The notes beneath the pieces were generated by a model. That model saw nothing but the letters and a program-made list of their open reading frames with translations, did no database searches and was not told where the DNA came from. Position numbers and translations under genes: made by a program. This document shows positions 1 to 7,557 of a DNA stretch of 10,101 bases, one piece after another (position 1 is the first letter of the stretch; the number at the start of each line of letters is the position of its first letter). Origin of the DNA: an uncultured Clostridia bacterium (GTDB lineage: Bacteria; Bacillota; Clostridia; Oscillospirales; UBA644); assembly GCA_904502105.1 (NCBI GenBank), contig CAJGDF010000043.1:1-10101 (forward strand), read 5' to 3'.

Positions 1-947
1 AATGTAAATTCAACTTCATCCGGATCTTTGGGCGGATCAACGACAGTCGCTTTTATATGCTCGATCTGTTTTTGTTTGGATTTGATTGTAACGTAATTGC
101 GTTCTTGATTAAAACGTTTTTGCTGTTCAATTATACCCTCTATACGTTCTATTTCCTTTTGCTTACGTTCATAGTCACGTTCCGCGGTAAGCCTATCCAA
201 AGCTTTGAGTTCTTTAAACTTTGTATAATTACCTTTATACTCCTTGAGAGTCTCATTTTCGATCTCAAAGGTTTTATTACATATTTTATCAAGGAAATAA
301 CGGTCGTGGGAAATAACGAGAACTGCACCCTTATATGATATTAAAAAATCTTCAAGCCACTTGATAGCTTTAATATCAAGATGGTTCGTAGGCTCGTCCA
401 ACAAAAGAAGATCTGCGCCCGAAAGCAATATTTTAGCAAGAAGAACGCGCGTTCTCTGCCCACCGGAAAGTTTTTCAAGAGGAAGAGAAAGCTCACTTTC
501 AAGAAAACCGAGACCTATCAGCGTTGCACGACAGCGGCTCTTATAGGTCATTCCTCCTTCGGCAATATAGCGTTCGTTCAATTTTTGTTGAGTTTCAAGC
601 CATGCTTTATCCGGATAAAGTTCAAGTTTTTTATTTATTTCTTCGAGATCCTTTTCCATTTTTTCAAAATGAGAAAACAGAGACAGAACCTCTTCAAGAG
701 CCGAATTCTGAGAGGTGTAATCGGAATGCTGTTCCATATATGAAACGGAAAGCTGTTTTTCTTTAATTATAGAACCTGTGTCGTAATCTTCCGAACCTGT
801 TATAACACGAAAAAGAGTCGTTTTACCGGAACCGTTAACACCAACAATACCTACCTTATCGTTGCTTTCAACACGGAAAGAAACATCTGAAAAGATAGTT
901 CTTGTTACAAACGATTTCGTAAGACCCGAAACTGTAAGTATACTCAT
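1..947 (-). CDS. ABC-F family ATPase, N-terminal part (cut by window edge)
   Basis: This is the N-terminal 315 codons of a soluble ABC-F protein, a class with two ATPase domains and no membrane part. Known members act on the ribosome in translation or antibiotic protection. The first nucleotide-binding domain is complete. Walker A is GVNGSGKT at residues 36-43, the signature LSGGQ at 160-164, Walker B LLLLDEP with D184 and catalytic E185, and the switch histidine is H214 in VISHDRYFLD. After it comes a charged, lysine- and arginine-rich interdomain linker (about residues 230-300), the hallmark of ABC-F proteins. The frame is uninterrupted; the second ATPase domain lies beyond the window. The ATG at 947 lies 3 bp after the stop of the DUF368 gene, so it is probably the last visible gene of that operon. 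The subfamily (housekeeping or resistance) cannot be decided from this half. Confidence 0.93.
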   Translation of the reverse strand, partial: MSILTVSGLTKSFVTRTIFSDVSFRVESNDKVGIVGVNGSGKTTLFRVITGSEDYDTGSIIKEKQLSVSYMEQHSDYTSQNSALEEVLSLFSHFEKMEKDLEEINKKLELYPDKAWLETQQKLNERYIAEGGMTYKSRCRATLIGLGFLESELSLPLEKLSGGQRTRVLLAKILLSGADLLLLDEPTNHLDIKAIKWLEDFLISYKGAVLVISHDRYFLDKICNKTFEIENETLKEYKGNYTKFKELKALDRLTAERDYERKQKEIERIEGIIEQQKRFNQERNYVTIKSKQKQIEHIKATVVDPPKDPDEVEFT

Positions 948-950
948 TTA

Positions 951-1787
951 TTAATCCTGATCAATTATTTTTGCACCCGTAACAGCTAAAACAACTGCAA
1001 AGCCTGCAATAAATGCAAAGACTGTTCCGATGATCATACCGAAACCCGACGGCAAACCAACGTATATATCCTTGATTGATGCAACAACGAAGCCGAGGAT
1101 TGCAGAATAAGACTGTGCGGGATATTTTTTTAGAACAAACTCCAATAGTTTTATAAAAGCCAAAATACCGATGCCTATCGGTAAACCGAGACAAATAAGA
1201 AATGTAATATCAAAAGATGTTAAAGCCTCATAGAAACGTTCATAAAGTCCGAAGACAAGAAGCATATGAGAAAAGCTTATTCCCGGAAGGATAAGCGAAA
1301 CCGCAAGAGCAACACCGCCTATACAAAATGCAGGTATCTGTGAAGCAGAAAAACTGTCTGAAAGATCAAGAATCCCTGCAGGGATCAGATCAAGTGCAAA
1401 AACACAAACAACACCTAAAAGAGCAAATATAATAGATACAGAACTGAATTTTTTCAATTCTGTTTTTTTATACAGCATCGGAACGCTGCCGATTATTGCA
1501 CCGATAAAGAAAAATCTGACAGGAACAGGTGCAAGCTCAGACAGAAAAAGAATCAGTTTAGACAAAGAAACCATTCCGAGAAGCATCGAAAAACCTAATA
1601 CGCAAAGAAACAAAAAATTCCTTTTAAGGTCTTTAAAAACCGATGCGATCGAAAAGATCAGTTTATCGTAAATATCCAATATAATGGCAACCGTACCGCC
1701 GCTCACACCGGGAACAGTCATTGCAGAACCGATACAAAAGCCTTTTGCGGCATATATACCGTATTCTTTAAGCTTGTTTTTTTGCAT
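951..1787 (-). CDS. popT: DUF368 / PopT-family polyprenyl-phosphate transporter
   Basis: This 278-residue integral membrane protein is built of many hydrophobic segments. It carries the DUF368 landmark PGVSGGTVA at residues 26-34 and a second, related PGIS motif at 168-171 followed by a hydrophobic stretch ending GLYE, which suggests two similar halves. DUF368 proteins (PopT) are known to return undecaprenyl phosphate, the lipid carrier of peptidoglycan and wall polymer synthesis, across the cytoplasmic membrane. I chose the ATG at 1787 because an AGGAGA ribosome site lies 7 bases upstream at 1795-1800. An ATG at 1835 would extend the frame by 16 residues but would overlap the upstream gene and lacks a good site. 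The gene begins 4 bp after the FemABX-type gene, another enzyme of the lipid-linked wall pathway. The symbol is by family, not proven orthology. Confidence 0.87.
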   Translation of the reverse strand: MQKNKLKEYGIYAAKGFCIGSAMTVPGVSGGTVAIILDIYDKLIFSIASVFKDLKRNFLFLCVLGFSMLLGMVSLSKLILFLSELAPVPVRFFFIGAIIGSVPMLYKKTELKKFSSVSIIFALLGVVCVFALDLIPAGILDLSDSFSASQIPAFCIGGVALAVSLILPGISFSHMLLVFGLYERFYEALTSFDITFLICLGLPIGIGILAFIKLLEFVLKKYPAQSYSAILGFVVASIKDIYVGLPSGFGMIIGTVFAFIAGFAVVLAVTGAKIIDQD

Positions 1788-1791
1788 TGAT

Positions 1792-3057
1792 TTATCTCCT
1801 GTAAATAATTCTACGGAAATAATTAAGTTTTCCATTGAGAAGCTTGAACATCTTTCTGTTTAACACAAGGAAAAATTCACCGGGCATCTCAACGAATTCG
1901 CCGCCGTACTGTTTTTTATACTGATAAAGCTCATACATTTTATCGTCTTTGATGTTTTCTGTGTCAAGACGAAGAGTTCCTCCCATATTAAACGAAGAAA
2001 CTTTTCCGTCAAGAGAATCATCAAGCATATCGGCATAGTTTGCTGTAAGCTTAAGTTCACGAAGAGCCGCAGAGTTTGCCCCATAAAAATTGTATGCCTT
2101 ATTGCCCATTTTTATGAAAAATGAAGCACTCAGATACGGACAGTTCTCATATTTTTTGGATATCTCTATACGTCTGACAGTAGCATCGATCTGTTTGTTT
2201 GCTTCGCGTATCTTAGGTTCAAGACGAAGACGCTTTTGCTCTGTTGTATTCGGATCTTCATGCTCGTCGGTAAGAGTTTTAAGACGTAAACGAGCTTGTT
2301 TTAAGATCTCATCGGTATATGCTTTATCTTTTTCGTAATCATATTTATAGAGGTATATTGAAACAAAATCCTTGAGGGAATCGGCGAATGATCTGTAATA
2401 GTCAAGATTTCTTCTGCCAAATCCTTTCTTTTCGGTCGTTTCAACTAAAAGGTCATAAAAGATACGGACTCCCCTATCGAGATCCTCGCCTTTACAAACC
2501 TCAAGTGTAACACCTCTGTCATGAGAAAACTTTATATCGTTTTTTAAATGAACGGTAAAATCGGAATACATCTTTTTACGTTCGGCAGTGATATCGTTTT
2601 TGGGATCGAGAAGAAGCCGATAATTTGTTCTGGGTTGAAGAACACCGACCGTATTTTTCTCAAAACCGAGAGACTCGAAAAACGAAGAGATATTATTATC
2701 CGAAAGTTCCTCAAAATCAATTCGGTAATCACAAAAAGGATCAAAAATAACGTATGCTACATGTTTTTTTGAGCAATATGCCTTTAAATAATCGGTAAAT
2801 TCTGAAACAAGCTCCCTGTTTGTATAATCGCAAACAAATCCTCTTGTAATGTAGCCTACAGAATACGGAGTAAGATACACGGGAAGGCGGAGCATCAGAC
2901 AAGTTAAGACTGTGTTTCCGTTTTCATCAAATCCTATAAATGCATCCGGTTTCATAAATGAACGGAATGATGCCCAATAAGAAGTTTGTTGAAATATACC
3001 GTTTTCAACGGCAAAGGCATCTATATTTTTTACATCTGTTTTTTCAAATCTGTACAT
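1792..3057 (-). CDS. FemABX-family lipid II peptidyltransferase
   Basis: The 421-residue protein resembles FemA/FemB/FemX enzymes, which add amino acids from aminoacyl-tRNA to the peptide of lipid II to build the interpeptide bridge on the cytoplasmic face of the membrane. Family traits visible are an N-terminal GNAT-like half with a QTSYWASF segment (24-31), a second half with YNFYGAN (322-328), and a C-terminal GGEFVEMPGEFFLVLN stretch (385-400). A highly charged helical section (about 244-303) matches the coiled-coil arm inserted in the second domain of FemA-type enzymes. The basic end RRIIYRR may help membrane contact. An AGGA-type ribosome site precedes the ATG at 3057. It sits 21 bp after the lipoprotein gene and 4 bp before the DUF368 gene. 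The amino acid added cannot be told from sequence. Confidence 0.88.
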   Translation of the reverse strand: MYRFEKTDVKNIDAFAVENGIFQQTSYWASFRSFMKPDAFIGFDENGNTVLTCLMLRLPVYLTPYSVGYITRGFVCDYTNRELVSEFTDYLKAYCSKKHVAYVIFDPFCDYRIDFEELSDNNISSFFESLGFEKNTVGVLQPRTNYRLLLDPKNDITAERKKMYSDFTVHLKNDIKFSHDRGVTLEVCKGEDLDRGVRIFYDLLVETTEKKGFGRRNLDYYRSFADSLKDFVSIYLYKYDYEKDKAYTDEILKQARLRLKTLTDEHEDPNTTEQKRLRLEPKIREANKQIDATVRRIEISKKYENCPYLSASFFIKMGNKAYNFYGANSAALRELKLTANYADMLDDSLDGKVSSFNMGGTLRLDTENIKDDKMYELYQYKKQYGGEFVEMPGEFFLVLNRKMFKLLNGKLNYFRRIIYRR

Positions 3058-3078
3058 TTCAATTCCTGTTTCTTAATA

Positions 3079-3579
3079 TTATTGAGAAATAGCATCGAAA
3101 ACGGCTGCATTGTCTTCACAAATAACGAGGACAAGACTGTTTCCGAACTTTTTGAATTCATAATTCTGAGCAAAAGAAGTCTGCTCCGGATCGTAAGGCA
3201 TGAGCGCAGTTATGAGCGCTTGAACATAAACATCAGTAAGGAGAGTCTGAACAGAATCAATTACAGAAGAATCTGTTCCTTCTTTAAATCGGATAACTGC
3301 AAAAGTTGCGGCAAACATACCGGAACGCTGAGATAAGACAAAATCCTCAATATTTGCAATAAGAGCTTCGTCCTCAACACCGTACATATACATTAAAACT
3401 TCTTCGGAATAATCATCCTGCATATATGTAAAAGATACGGATGAAAAGTCTGCAGCGGAGCATGCTTTATCAGCAACTTCAGAAAGGTCATCAGAAATAA
3501 CAGCTTTTGGCTGAGAACATCCTGCAAATAAGATCAACGAAAAGACAAGAACAAAAATAAAAGTGATTGCTTTTTTCAT
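3079..3579 (-). CDS. DUF4358-like small lipoprotein
   Basis: A 166-residue precursor has a classical lipoprotein signal: charged MKK, a hydrophobic stretch to residue 20, then the lipobox LFAGC with C21 as lipidation site. The mature part (about 146 residues, acidic, no membrane segment) would be anchored on the outer face of the cytoplasmic membrane. Its layout, with a short conserved body of alternating helices and strands and a final strand near NSLVLVICEDN, resembles the DUF4358 family of small lipoproteins common in Clostridia, whose function is unknown. A GGAGAG ribosome site lies just ahead of the ATG. It is spaced 21 bp from the genes on both sides, so it is very probably co-transcribed with the beta-galactosidase before it and the FemABX gene after it. 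Family assignment is from memory of the pattern; the lipoprotein call itself is firm. Confidence 0.8.
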   Translation of the reverse strand: MKKAITFIFVLVFSLILFAGCSQPKAVISDDLSEVADKACSAADFSSVSFTYMQDDYSEEVLMYMYGVEDEALIANIEDFVLSQRSGMFAATFAVIRFKEGTDSSVIDSVQTLLTDVYVQALITALMPYDPEQTSFAQNYEFKKFGNSLVLVICEDNAAVFDAISQ

Positions 3580-3600
3580 AATATCTCTCCATTCTGTTTA

Positions 3601-5349
3601 TTAAAGCTCGGGAGCATCTGTAAATGTTGCGGTAAGAGCTGTTGATGAATCTGTTTCAAAAATTACAAGCTCATTTTTACCTTCTTTTAAAAGACCTGCC
3701 GGGATATAGAATGTTTTTTGCGGACCCACAGTTACCCAATAACGGGAAAGATTAAATCCGTTTATCCAAATCTGGCCGCGGGCAAAATTATCAAGACGAA
3801 GATATGTATCAACGGGAGACTGATCAATGTTAAAAGAAGAACGGAGGAATGTGGGTCCGTTTACATTTTCCGAGCATTTTTTGAACGGTATAACAGATAT
3901 GTCTTCAAGCTCAATACAATTAACATCCCAGTCGAAAAGCTCCTGAAAACCTGCGAGAAGAACGGGGCAGTCGAGTCCTTTTCTGTCGTAAATATGAGGA
4001 CCGTAATTTACTCTGCCCATTGTATCAACAAATATTTCAAGAACATTTTCTTTTTCGGGGAAAGATACCTTCACAGACTTATTTTCATCATTTCTGTAGA
4101 TAATAGACTGGCGTTCACCGTTAATAAAGATATGAGCTCTGTCGTGAGGAGCTTCGATGAGAAGAGTAGTTTCTTTATAGTACGGTACGGTGGTCTTATA
4201 GCAAATAAAGCCGTAATTCTGACCGTATTTTTCCATTGTCATAGCAGAGGCACTATGATGTTTTGTTGAAACAATATCCATACAGTCGAACAAACGAGCC
4301 TGTTCATCAAAAACAATATCAGAATATGCCTTTGCGTGAGTTTTCGGGAACTCGGGAGATTCAAAATCACCAAAATATTTTTTAATTAAACGTTGAGTGA
4401 TGCGGTATTTTTCGGTAATATTACCTGCTTCATCAAGAAGCGCATCATAGTCGTAACTCGAAACATCCGGCTCATATTTTCCGCCATGGTTTGCACCCGC
4501 CATCCAGCCGAACGATGTTCCTCCGTGGAACATATAAAGATTGATATGTCCGCCCAATTCAAACAGACGGTCAAGACATTTCTCGTAATCTTTAAGATCA
4601 CGGACATGATGTTCTTCTCCAAAATGGTCAAACCATCCGTTCCAGAATTCACCGCACATAAGAGGCATATCGGGCTGAAATTCGGAAAGACAGTTAAAAT
4701 CACCATCAGGCCAACCGCCGAAATTGGCAACTTTAAAAACCTCAGGCAATGAACCGCCGTTGAGGTGTGCAAAAGTGCCTCCGTCAGAGGTAAATAACGG
4801 AACATTTACACCAAGTTCGATCATAAGATCCTTTAAAAATCTGAGATATTTTTTATCGTTTCCGTAACTGCCGTATTCATTTTCAATCTGAAACATGATA
4901 ACAGGTCCGCCGTTTGTGCACTGATGTTTTGCAAGACGCGGAATAAGTACATTATAATAATTTTTTACTTTCTCCAGATACAACGGACAAGCGCAGCGTA
5001 ATCTCATATTCTTATCGGCAAGCAGCCATGCAGGCAGGCCGCCAAAATCCCATTCGGTACAGATATACGGACTCGGACGAAGAATTACAAAAAGACCGAG
5101 GCTTCCTGCGATTTCAATAAAACGTTCAACATCAGCAATACCCGAAAAGTCGAATTCGCCTTCATTTTTTTCGTGGACATTCCATGCAACGTAAGTTTCA
5201 ACAGTGTTAAGACCGCATGCTTTAAGTTTTCTCAATCTATCCTCCCAATATTCAGGAAGGGTTCTGAAATAATGCATGGCACCTGAAAGGAGCGGCATTT
5301 TCTTATTATCAAAATAAAAACCGTCATTTTTTACTTCAAATACAGACAT
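3601..5349 (-). CDS. GH35 beta-galactosidase, cytosolic
   Basis: This 582-residue enzyme of glycoside hydrolase family 35 removes terminal beta-linked galactose. The N-terminal TIM barrel contains the family hallmarks: GAMHYFR (23-29), the RPSPYICTEWDFGGLPAWLL region (91-110), QIENEYGSY with acid/base E158 and CGEFWNGWFDHFG with nucleophile E234. The C-terminal 250 residues look like the beta-sandwich domains of the family, including the late LDNFARGQIWINGFNLSRYW segment. There is no signal peptide, so imported oligosaccharides are the likely substrate. The length is close to the short bacterial BgaC-type GH35 enzymes, known for cutting Gal-beta-1,3-GlcNAc; that specificity is an inference here. 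A GGAG ribosome site precedes the ATG at 5349. It is the first gene of the leftward operon, with its own strong promoter at 5421-5449. Confidence 0.95.
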   Translation of the reverse strand: MSVFEVKNDGFYFDNKKMPLLSGAMHYFRTLPEYWEDRLRKLKACGLNTVETYVAWNVHEKNEGEFDFSGIADVERFIEIAGSLGLFVILRPSPYICTEWDFGGLPAWLLADKNMRLRCACPLYLEKVKNYYNVLIPRLAKHQCTNGGPVIMFQIENEYGSYGNDKKYLRFLKDLMIELGVNVPLFTSDGGTFAHLNGGSLPEVFKVANFGGWPDGDFNCLSEFQPDMPLMCGEFWNGWFDHFGEEHHVRDLKDYEKCLDRLFELGGHINLYMFHGGTSFGWMAGANHGGKYEPDVSSYDYDALLDEAGNITEKYRITQRLIKKYFGDFESPEFPKTHAKAYSDIVFDEQARLFDCMDIVSTKHHSASAMTMEKYGQNYGFICYKTTVPYYKETTLLIEAPHDRAHIFINGERQSIIYRNDENKSVKVSFPEKENVLEIFVDTMGRVNYGPHIYDRKGLDCPVLLAGFQELFDWDVNCIELEDISVIPFKKCSENVNGPTFLRSSFNIDQSPVDTYLRLDNFARGQIWINGFNLSRYWVTVGPQKTFYIPAGLLKEGKNELVIFETDSSTALTATFTDAPEL

Positions 5350-5420
5350 TATTATCTCCGTTCTGCCATAAATACGGCACGTAATTATAAATAATATAAT
5401 GCTACACTTCTAATAATAAC

Positions 5421-5449
5421 ATTTTACCATACACTGTTGATTTTGTCAA
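5421..5449 (-). promoter_or_regulatory. Sigma-A promoter of the GH35-lipoprotein-FemABX-PopT-ABC-F operon
   Basis: Read on the minus strand, the -35 TTGACA (5449-5444) is followed by a 17-base spacer and -10 TAAAAT (5426-5421). The bases TGG directly before the -10 also give an extended -10 TG. Transcription would start near 5414, leaving a leader of about 65 bases before the GH35 ATG. No other convincing promoter lies between the genes downstream, so this one probably serves the whole leftward operon. Confidence 0.8.
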
Positions 5450-5534
5450 TAATAAAACAGTTTTGAGATATAATATTTTAAGCAGAGTAAAAATAATTTG
5501 TTCGATAAATAAAAATCGCATACGAAAAATCCAC

Positions 5535-5563
5535 TTGAAAAGAAATTAGGTTTATGATATAAT
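5535..5563 (+). promoter_or_regulatory. Sigma-A promoter of the polymerase-yolD pair (extended -10)
   Basis: The -35 TTGAAA (5535-5540), a 17-base spacer and a perfect TATAAT (5558-5563) preceded by TGA give an extended -10 promoter. The start would lie near 5570, about 30 bases before the polymerase start codon. It is divergent from the GH35 promoter, with about 85 bases between the two -35 boxes. No clear LexA operator (GAAC-N4-GTTC) overlaps it. Confidence 0.8.
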
Positions 5564-5587
5564 AATATAACAAAACATAAATATTTC

Positions 5588-5592
5588 GGAGG
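5588..5592 (+). promoter_or_regulatory. Ribosome binding site deciding the polymerase start
   Basis: GGAGG, continuing as TG, lies 7 bases before the ATG at 5600 but only 4 before the ATG at 5597. The adjacent MM codons make the start ambiguous, and the spacing favours 5600. Confidence 0.7.
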
Positions 5593-5599
5593 TGATATG

Positions 5600-7105
5600 A
5601 TGAAAGAAAGAACATATATAGCAATAGATTTAAAAAGCTTTTATGCATCTGTTGAATGCAGGGAAAGAGGGCTTGACCCGTTAAATACAAATCTTGTTGT
5701 TGCAGATGAAAGCAGAACAGACAAAACCATATGCCTGGCAGTTACACCATCAATGAAAAGCTTCGGTATCCCCGGCAGATGCAGACTTTTTGAAGTTAAA
5801 CAAAAGATAAAAGAAGTAAATGCGGAAAGACGAATAAAAACGAACCAACGAAAACTCGAAGGCGCCTCTTATTTATATTCAGATCTTCAAAATGACCGGA
5901 ACCTTGCTATAGACTTCATCATCGCACCGCCGAGAATGGCATACTATATGGAATACAGCAGCAGAATATACGGTGTTTACATGAAATACGTTGCTCCGGA
6001 AGATATAGTTGTTTATTCAATAGATGAAGTTTTTATGGATGTTACAGATTACCTTAAAACATATGCTGTATCTGCAAGAGAACTTACAATGAAAATTATT
6101 CTTGATGTTCTTAACACAACAGGTATCACTGCAACTGCAGGCATAGGCACAAACTTATTTTTAAGTAAAGTTGCAATGGATATCGTTGCAAAGCATATAC
6201 CCGCAGATAAAAACGGAGTAAGAATAGCCGAACTTAATGAAATGGAATTCAGAAGATCGTTATGGGATCACAGACCGTTGACTGATTTCTGGAGAGTCGG
6301 TCCAGGCTATACACGAAAGCTTGAAAAAAACGGACTTTACACAATGGGCGATATTGCAAGATGTTCCGTTAAAAACGAAAATATACTATACGATCTTTTC
6401 GGCAAAAATGCAGAACTTCTCATAGACCATGCATGGGGCTGGGAGCCCTGCACCGTAAAAGACATCAAAGCATATAAACCGAGTACGAACAGTTTGGGTT
6501 CAGGACAGGTTTTACAGCAGCCATACAATGCTGACAAAGCAAAGCTTGTTTTAAGAGAAATGACGGATTTTCTCGTTCTTGATCTTGTTGAAAAAAGACT
6601 GGTAACCAATCAGATAGTTGTAACGATCGGATATGATGTTGAAAATTTAACAGATGAAAATAAAAGCATGGAATACACCGGAGATGTAATTGTAGACGGT
6701 TACGGAAGAAAAATCCCCAAACAAGCCCACGGATCGGCAAACCTCGGAGAATACACGTCGTCTACAAAAAAAATTTTAACCGCTGTTTCGGAGCTTTTTG
6801 ACAGAATAATCAACTCCAAACTGCTTGTCAGACGCATAAACATAACTGCGGCAAATGTTGTAGACGAAACGACCGCATCGCAATATCAGGAATGCGAGCA
6901 ATTAGATTTATTTACAGATCAGGCAGAAATTGAGCAAAAGCATCAAAAAGAGACAGAAGATGCCGAACGAGAAAAAAAGATGCAGAAAGCAATGTTAAGC
7001 ATAAAAAATAAATTCGGGAAAAACGCCATATTGAAAGGAATGAATTTGGAGCAAGGTGCAACCGCCAAAGAAAGAAATGAACAGATCGGTGGACATAAAG
7101 CATGA
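5600..7105 (+). CDS. Y-family translesion DNA polymerase (UvrX/DinB-like)
   Basis: This 501-residue low-fidelity polymerase copies past damaged bases. Numbering from the ATG at 5600, the palm has the metal-binding D10 in IAIDLKSFYASVE, the steric-gate position Y15 in the same block, and D142/E143 in YSIDEVFMDVT. The AGIGTNLFLSK block (180-190) belongs to the conserved Y-family core. A helix-hairpin-helix-like region follows around 225-255, then the little-finger part. QLDLF at 434-438 is a classic beta-clamp-binding motif. The basic C-terminal tail, with KNKFGKNAILKGMN and ending ERNEQIGGHKA, is typical of the Firmicutes UvrX/YqjW-like branch, often paired with YolD proteins and found on mobile elements and chromosomes. 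It overlaps the yolD-like gene by 4 bp, implying coupled translation. All key residues are present, so it should be active. Confidence 0.94.
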   Translation: MKERTYIAIDLKSFYASVECRERGLDPLNTNLVVADESRTDKTICLAVTPSMKSFGIPGRCRLFEVKQKIKEVNAERRIKTNQRKLEGASYLYSDLQNDRNLAIDFIIAPPRMAYYMEYSSRIYGVYMKYVAPEDIVVYSIDEVFMDVTDYLKTYAVSARELTMKIILDVLNTTGITATAGIGTNLFLSKVAMDIVAKHIPADKNGVRIAELNEMEFRRSLWDHRPLTDFWRVGPGYTRKLEKNGLYTMGDIARCSVKNENILYDLFGKNAELLIDHAWGWEPCTVKDIKAYKPSTNSLGSGQVLQQPYNADKAKLVLREMTDFLVLDLVEKRLVTNQIVVTIGYDVENLTDENKSMEYTGDVIVDGYGRKIPKQAHGSANLGEYTSSTKKILTAVSELFDRIINSKLLVRRINITAANVVDETTASQYQECEQLDLFTDQAEIEQKHQKETEDAEREKKMQKAMLSIKNKFGKNAILKGMNLEQGATAKERNEQIGGHKA

Positions 7106-7506
7106 CAAATAAATATGATGACATAATAAATTTACCGCATCATGTGTCCCCTACCCGACAGCAAATGCCAATGAGTGACCGTGCAGCGCAGTTTTCTCCG
7201 TTTGCGGCGCTTACAGGATATGAAGACGTGATTTCCGAAACGGCACGGTTGACAGATAAAAAAATTGAATTAAACGAAGAAGCATTGAACATTCTTAATA
7301 TAAAATTTCAGGCATTGACAGAAAAACTTAAAAATGAGCCCGATGTTGCCTTCACTTATTTCAAACCCGATGAACGAAAAGACGGCGGTGCGTTTATCGA
7401 AATAAAAGGGAAAGTGAAGAAGATCGACTGTTTTGAACGTCTGATAACAATGAAGGACGGAACGAAGCTTCTGATGGATAATATTATAGATATTGAGGCG
7501 GAATAA
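7102..7506 (+). CDS. YolD-like protein (putative polymerase partner)
   Basis: This 134-residue protein has the YolD-family signature: an N-terminal LPHHVSPTRQQMPMSDRAAQ segment followed by FSPFAALTGYE (residues 31-41), a helical middle (about 44-78) and a small beta-rich C-terminal domain (about 80-134). YolD-like proteins lie beside UvrX/YqjW-type Y-family polymerases in Firmicutes and have been proposed as functional counterparts of UmuD; this role is not proven. Its ATG overlaps the polymerase stop (ATGA, 7102-7105), with a GGTGGA ribosome site 8 bases upstream inside the polymerase gene. A hairpin terminator follows the stop by about 15 bases. Codons 111-132 (7432-7497) are nearly repeated in the same orientation at 9722-9787, on the far side of the next gene. 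Confidence 0.88.
   Translation: MTNKYDDIINLPHHVSPTRQQMPMSDRAAQFSPFAALTGYEDVISETARLTDKKIELNEEALNILNIKFQALTEKLKNEPDVAFTYFKPDERKDGGAFIEIKGKVKKIDCFERLITMKDGTKLLMDNIIDIEAE
7432..7496 (+). repeat. Direct repeat copy A (3' end of the intact yolD-like gene)
   Basis: These 65 bases, inside the yolD-like gene, match 9722-9786 at 60 positions in the same orientation. The two copies flank the glycoside hydrolase unit and lie 2,290 bases apart, start to start. Outside this block the flanks do not align by eye. Confidence 0.9.
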
Positions 7507-7519
7507 TTCAATATATTAT

Positions 7520-7557
7520 AAAAAAAGAAGGCATTTCAATAATGCCTTCTCTTTTTT
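7520..7557. terminator. Bidirectional Rho-independent terminator between convergent genes
   Basis: A 9-bp perfect stem, GAAGGCATT (7527-7535) with AATGCCTTC (7541-7549), closes a 5-base loop TCAAT. It is preceded by seven A (7520-7526) and followed by C and six T (7552-7557). The T tract ends plus-strand transcripts of the polymerase-yolD pair, and the A tract is a U tract for the minus-strand hydrolase gene. The hydrolase stop codon (7556-7558) overlaps the plus-side T tract. Confidence 0.9.

Noticed and set aside
1788..1835. Upstream ATG at 1835 for the DUF368 gene
   Set aside because: It overlaps the FemABX gene by over 40 bases and lacks a good ribosome site, while the ATG at 1787 has AGGAGA at 7 bases.
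3718..4269. Long open frame on the plus strand opposite the GH35 gene (183 codons)
   Set aside because: It lies wholly antisense to a GH35 gene with intact catalytic motifs, has no recognisable family and no ribosome site; it is a by-product of the coding strand's composition.
5464..5474. TATAAT at 5469-5474 as a second plus-strand promoter
   Set aside because: The nearest -35-like box (TTGTCA) is 20 bases away, and the promoter at 5535-5563 is far better.
5450..5620. LexA/SOS box for the polymerase
   Set aside because: Only half-sites (GTTCG near 5500, GAACATAT near 5610) are present; none forms the GAAC-N4-GTTC pattern.
5478..5690. Minus-strand frame across the divergent promoter region
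   Set aside because: It covers the promoter and start of the polymerase gene, has no family features and no ribosome site.
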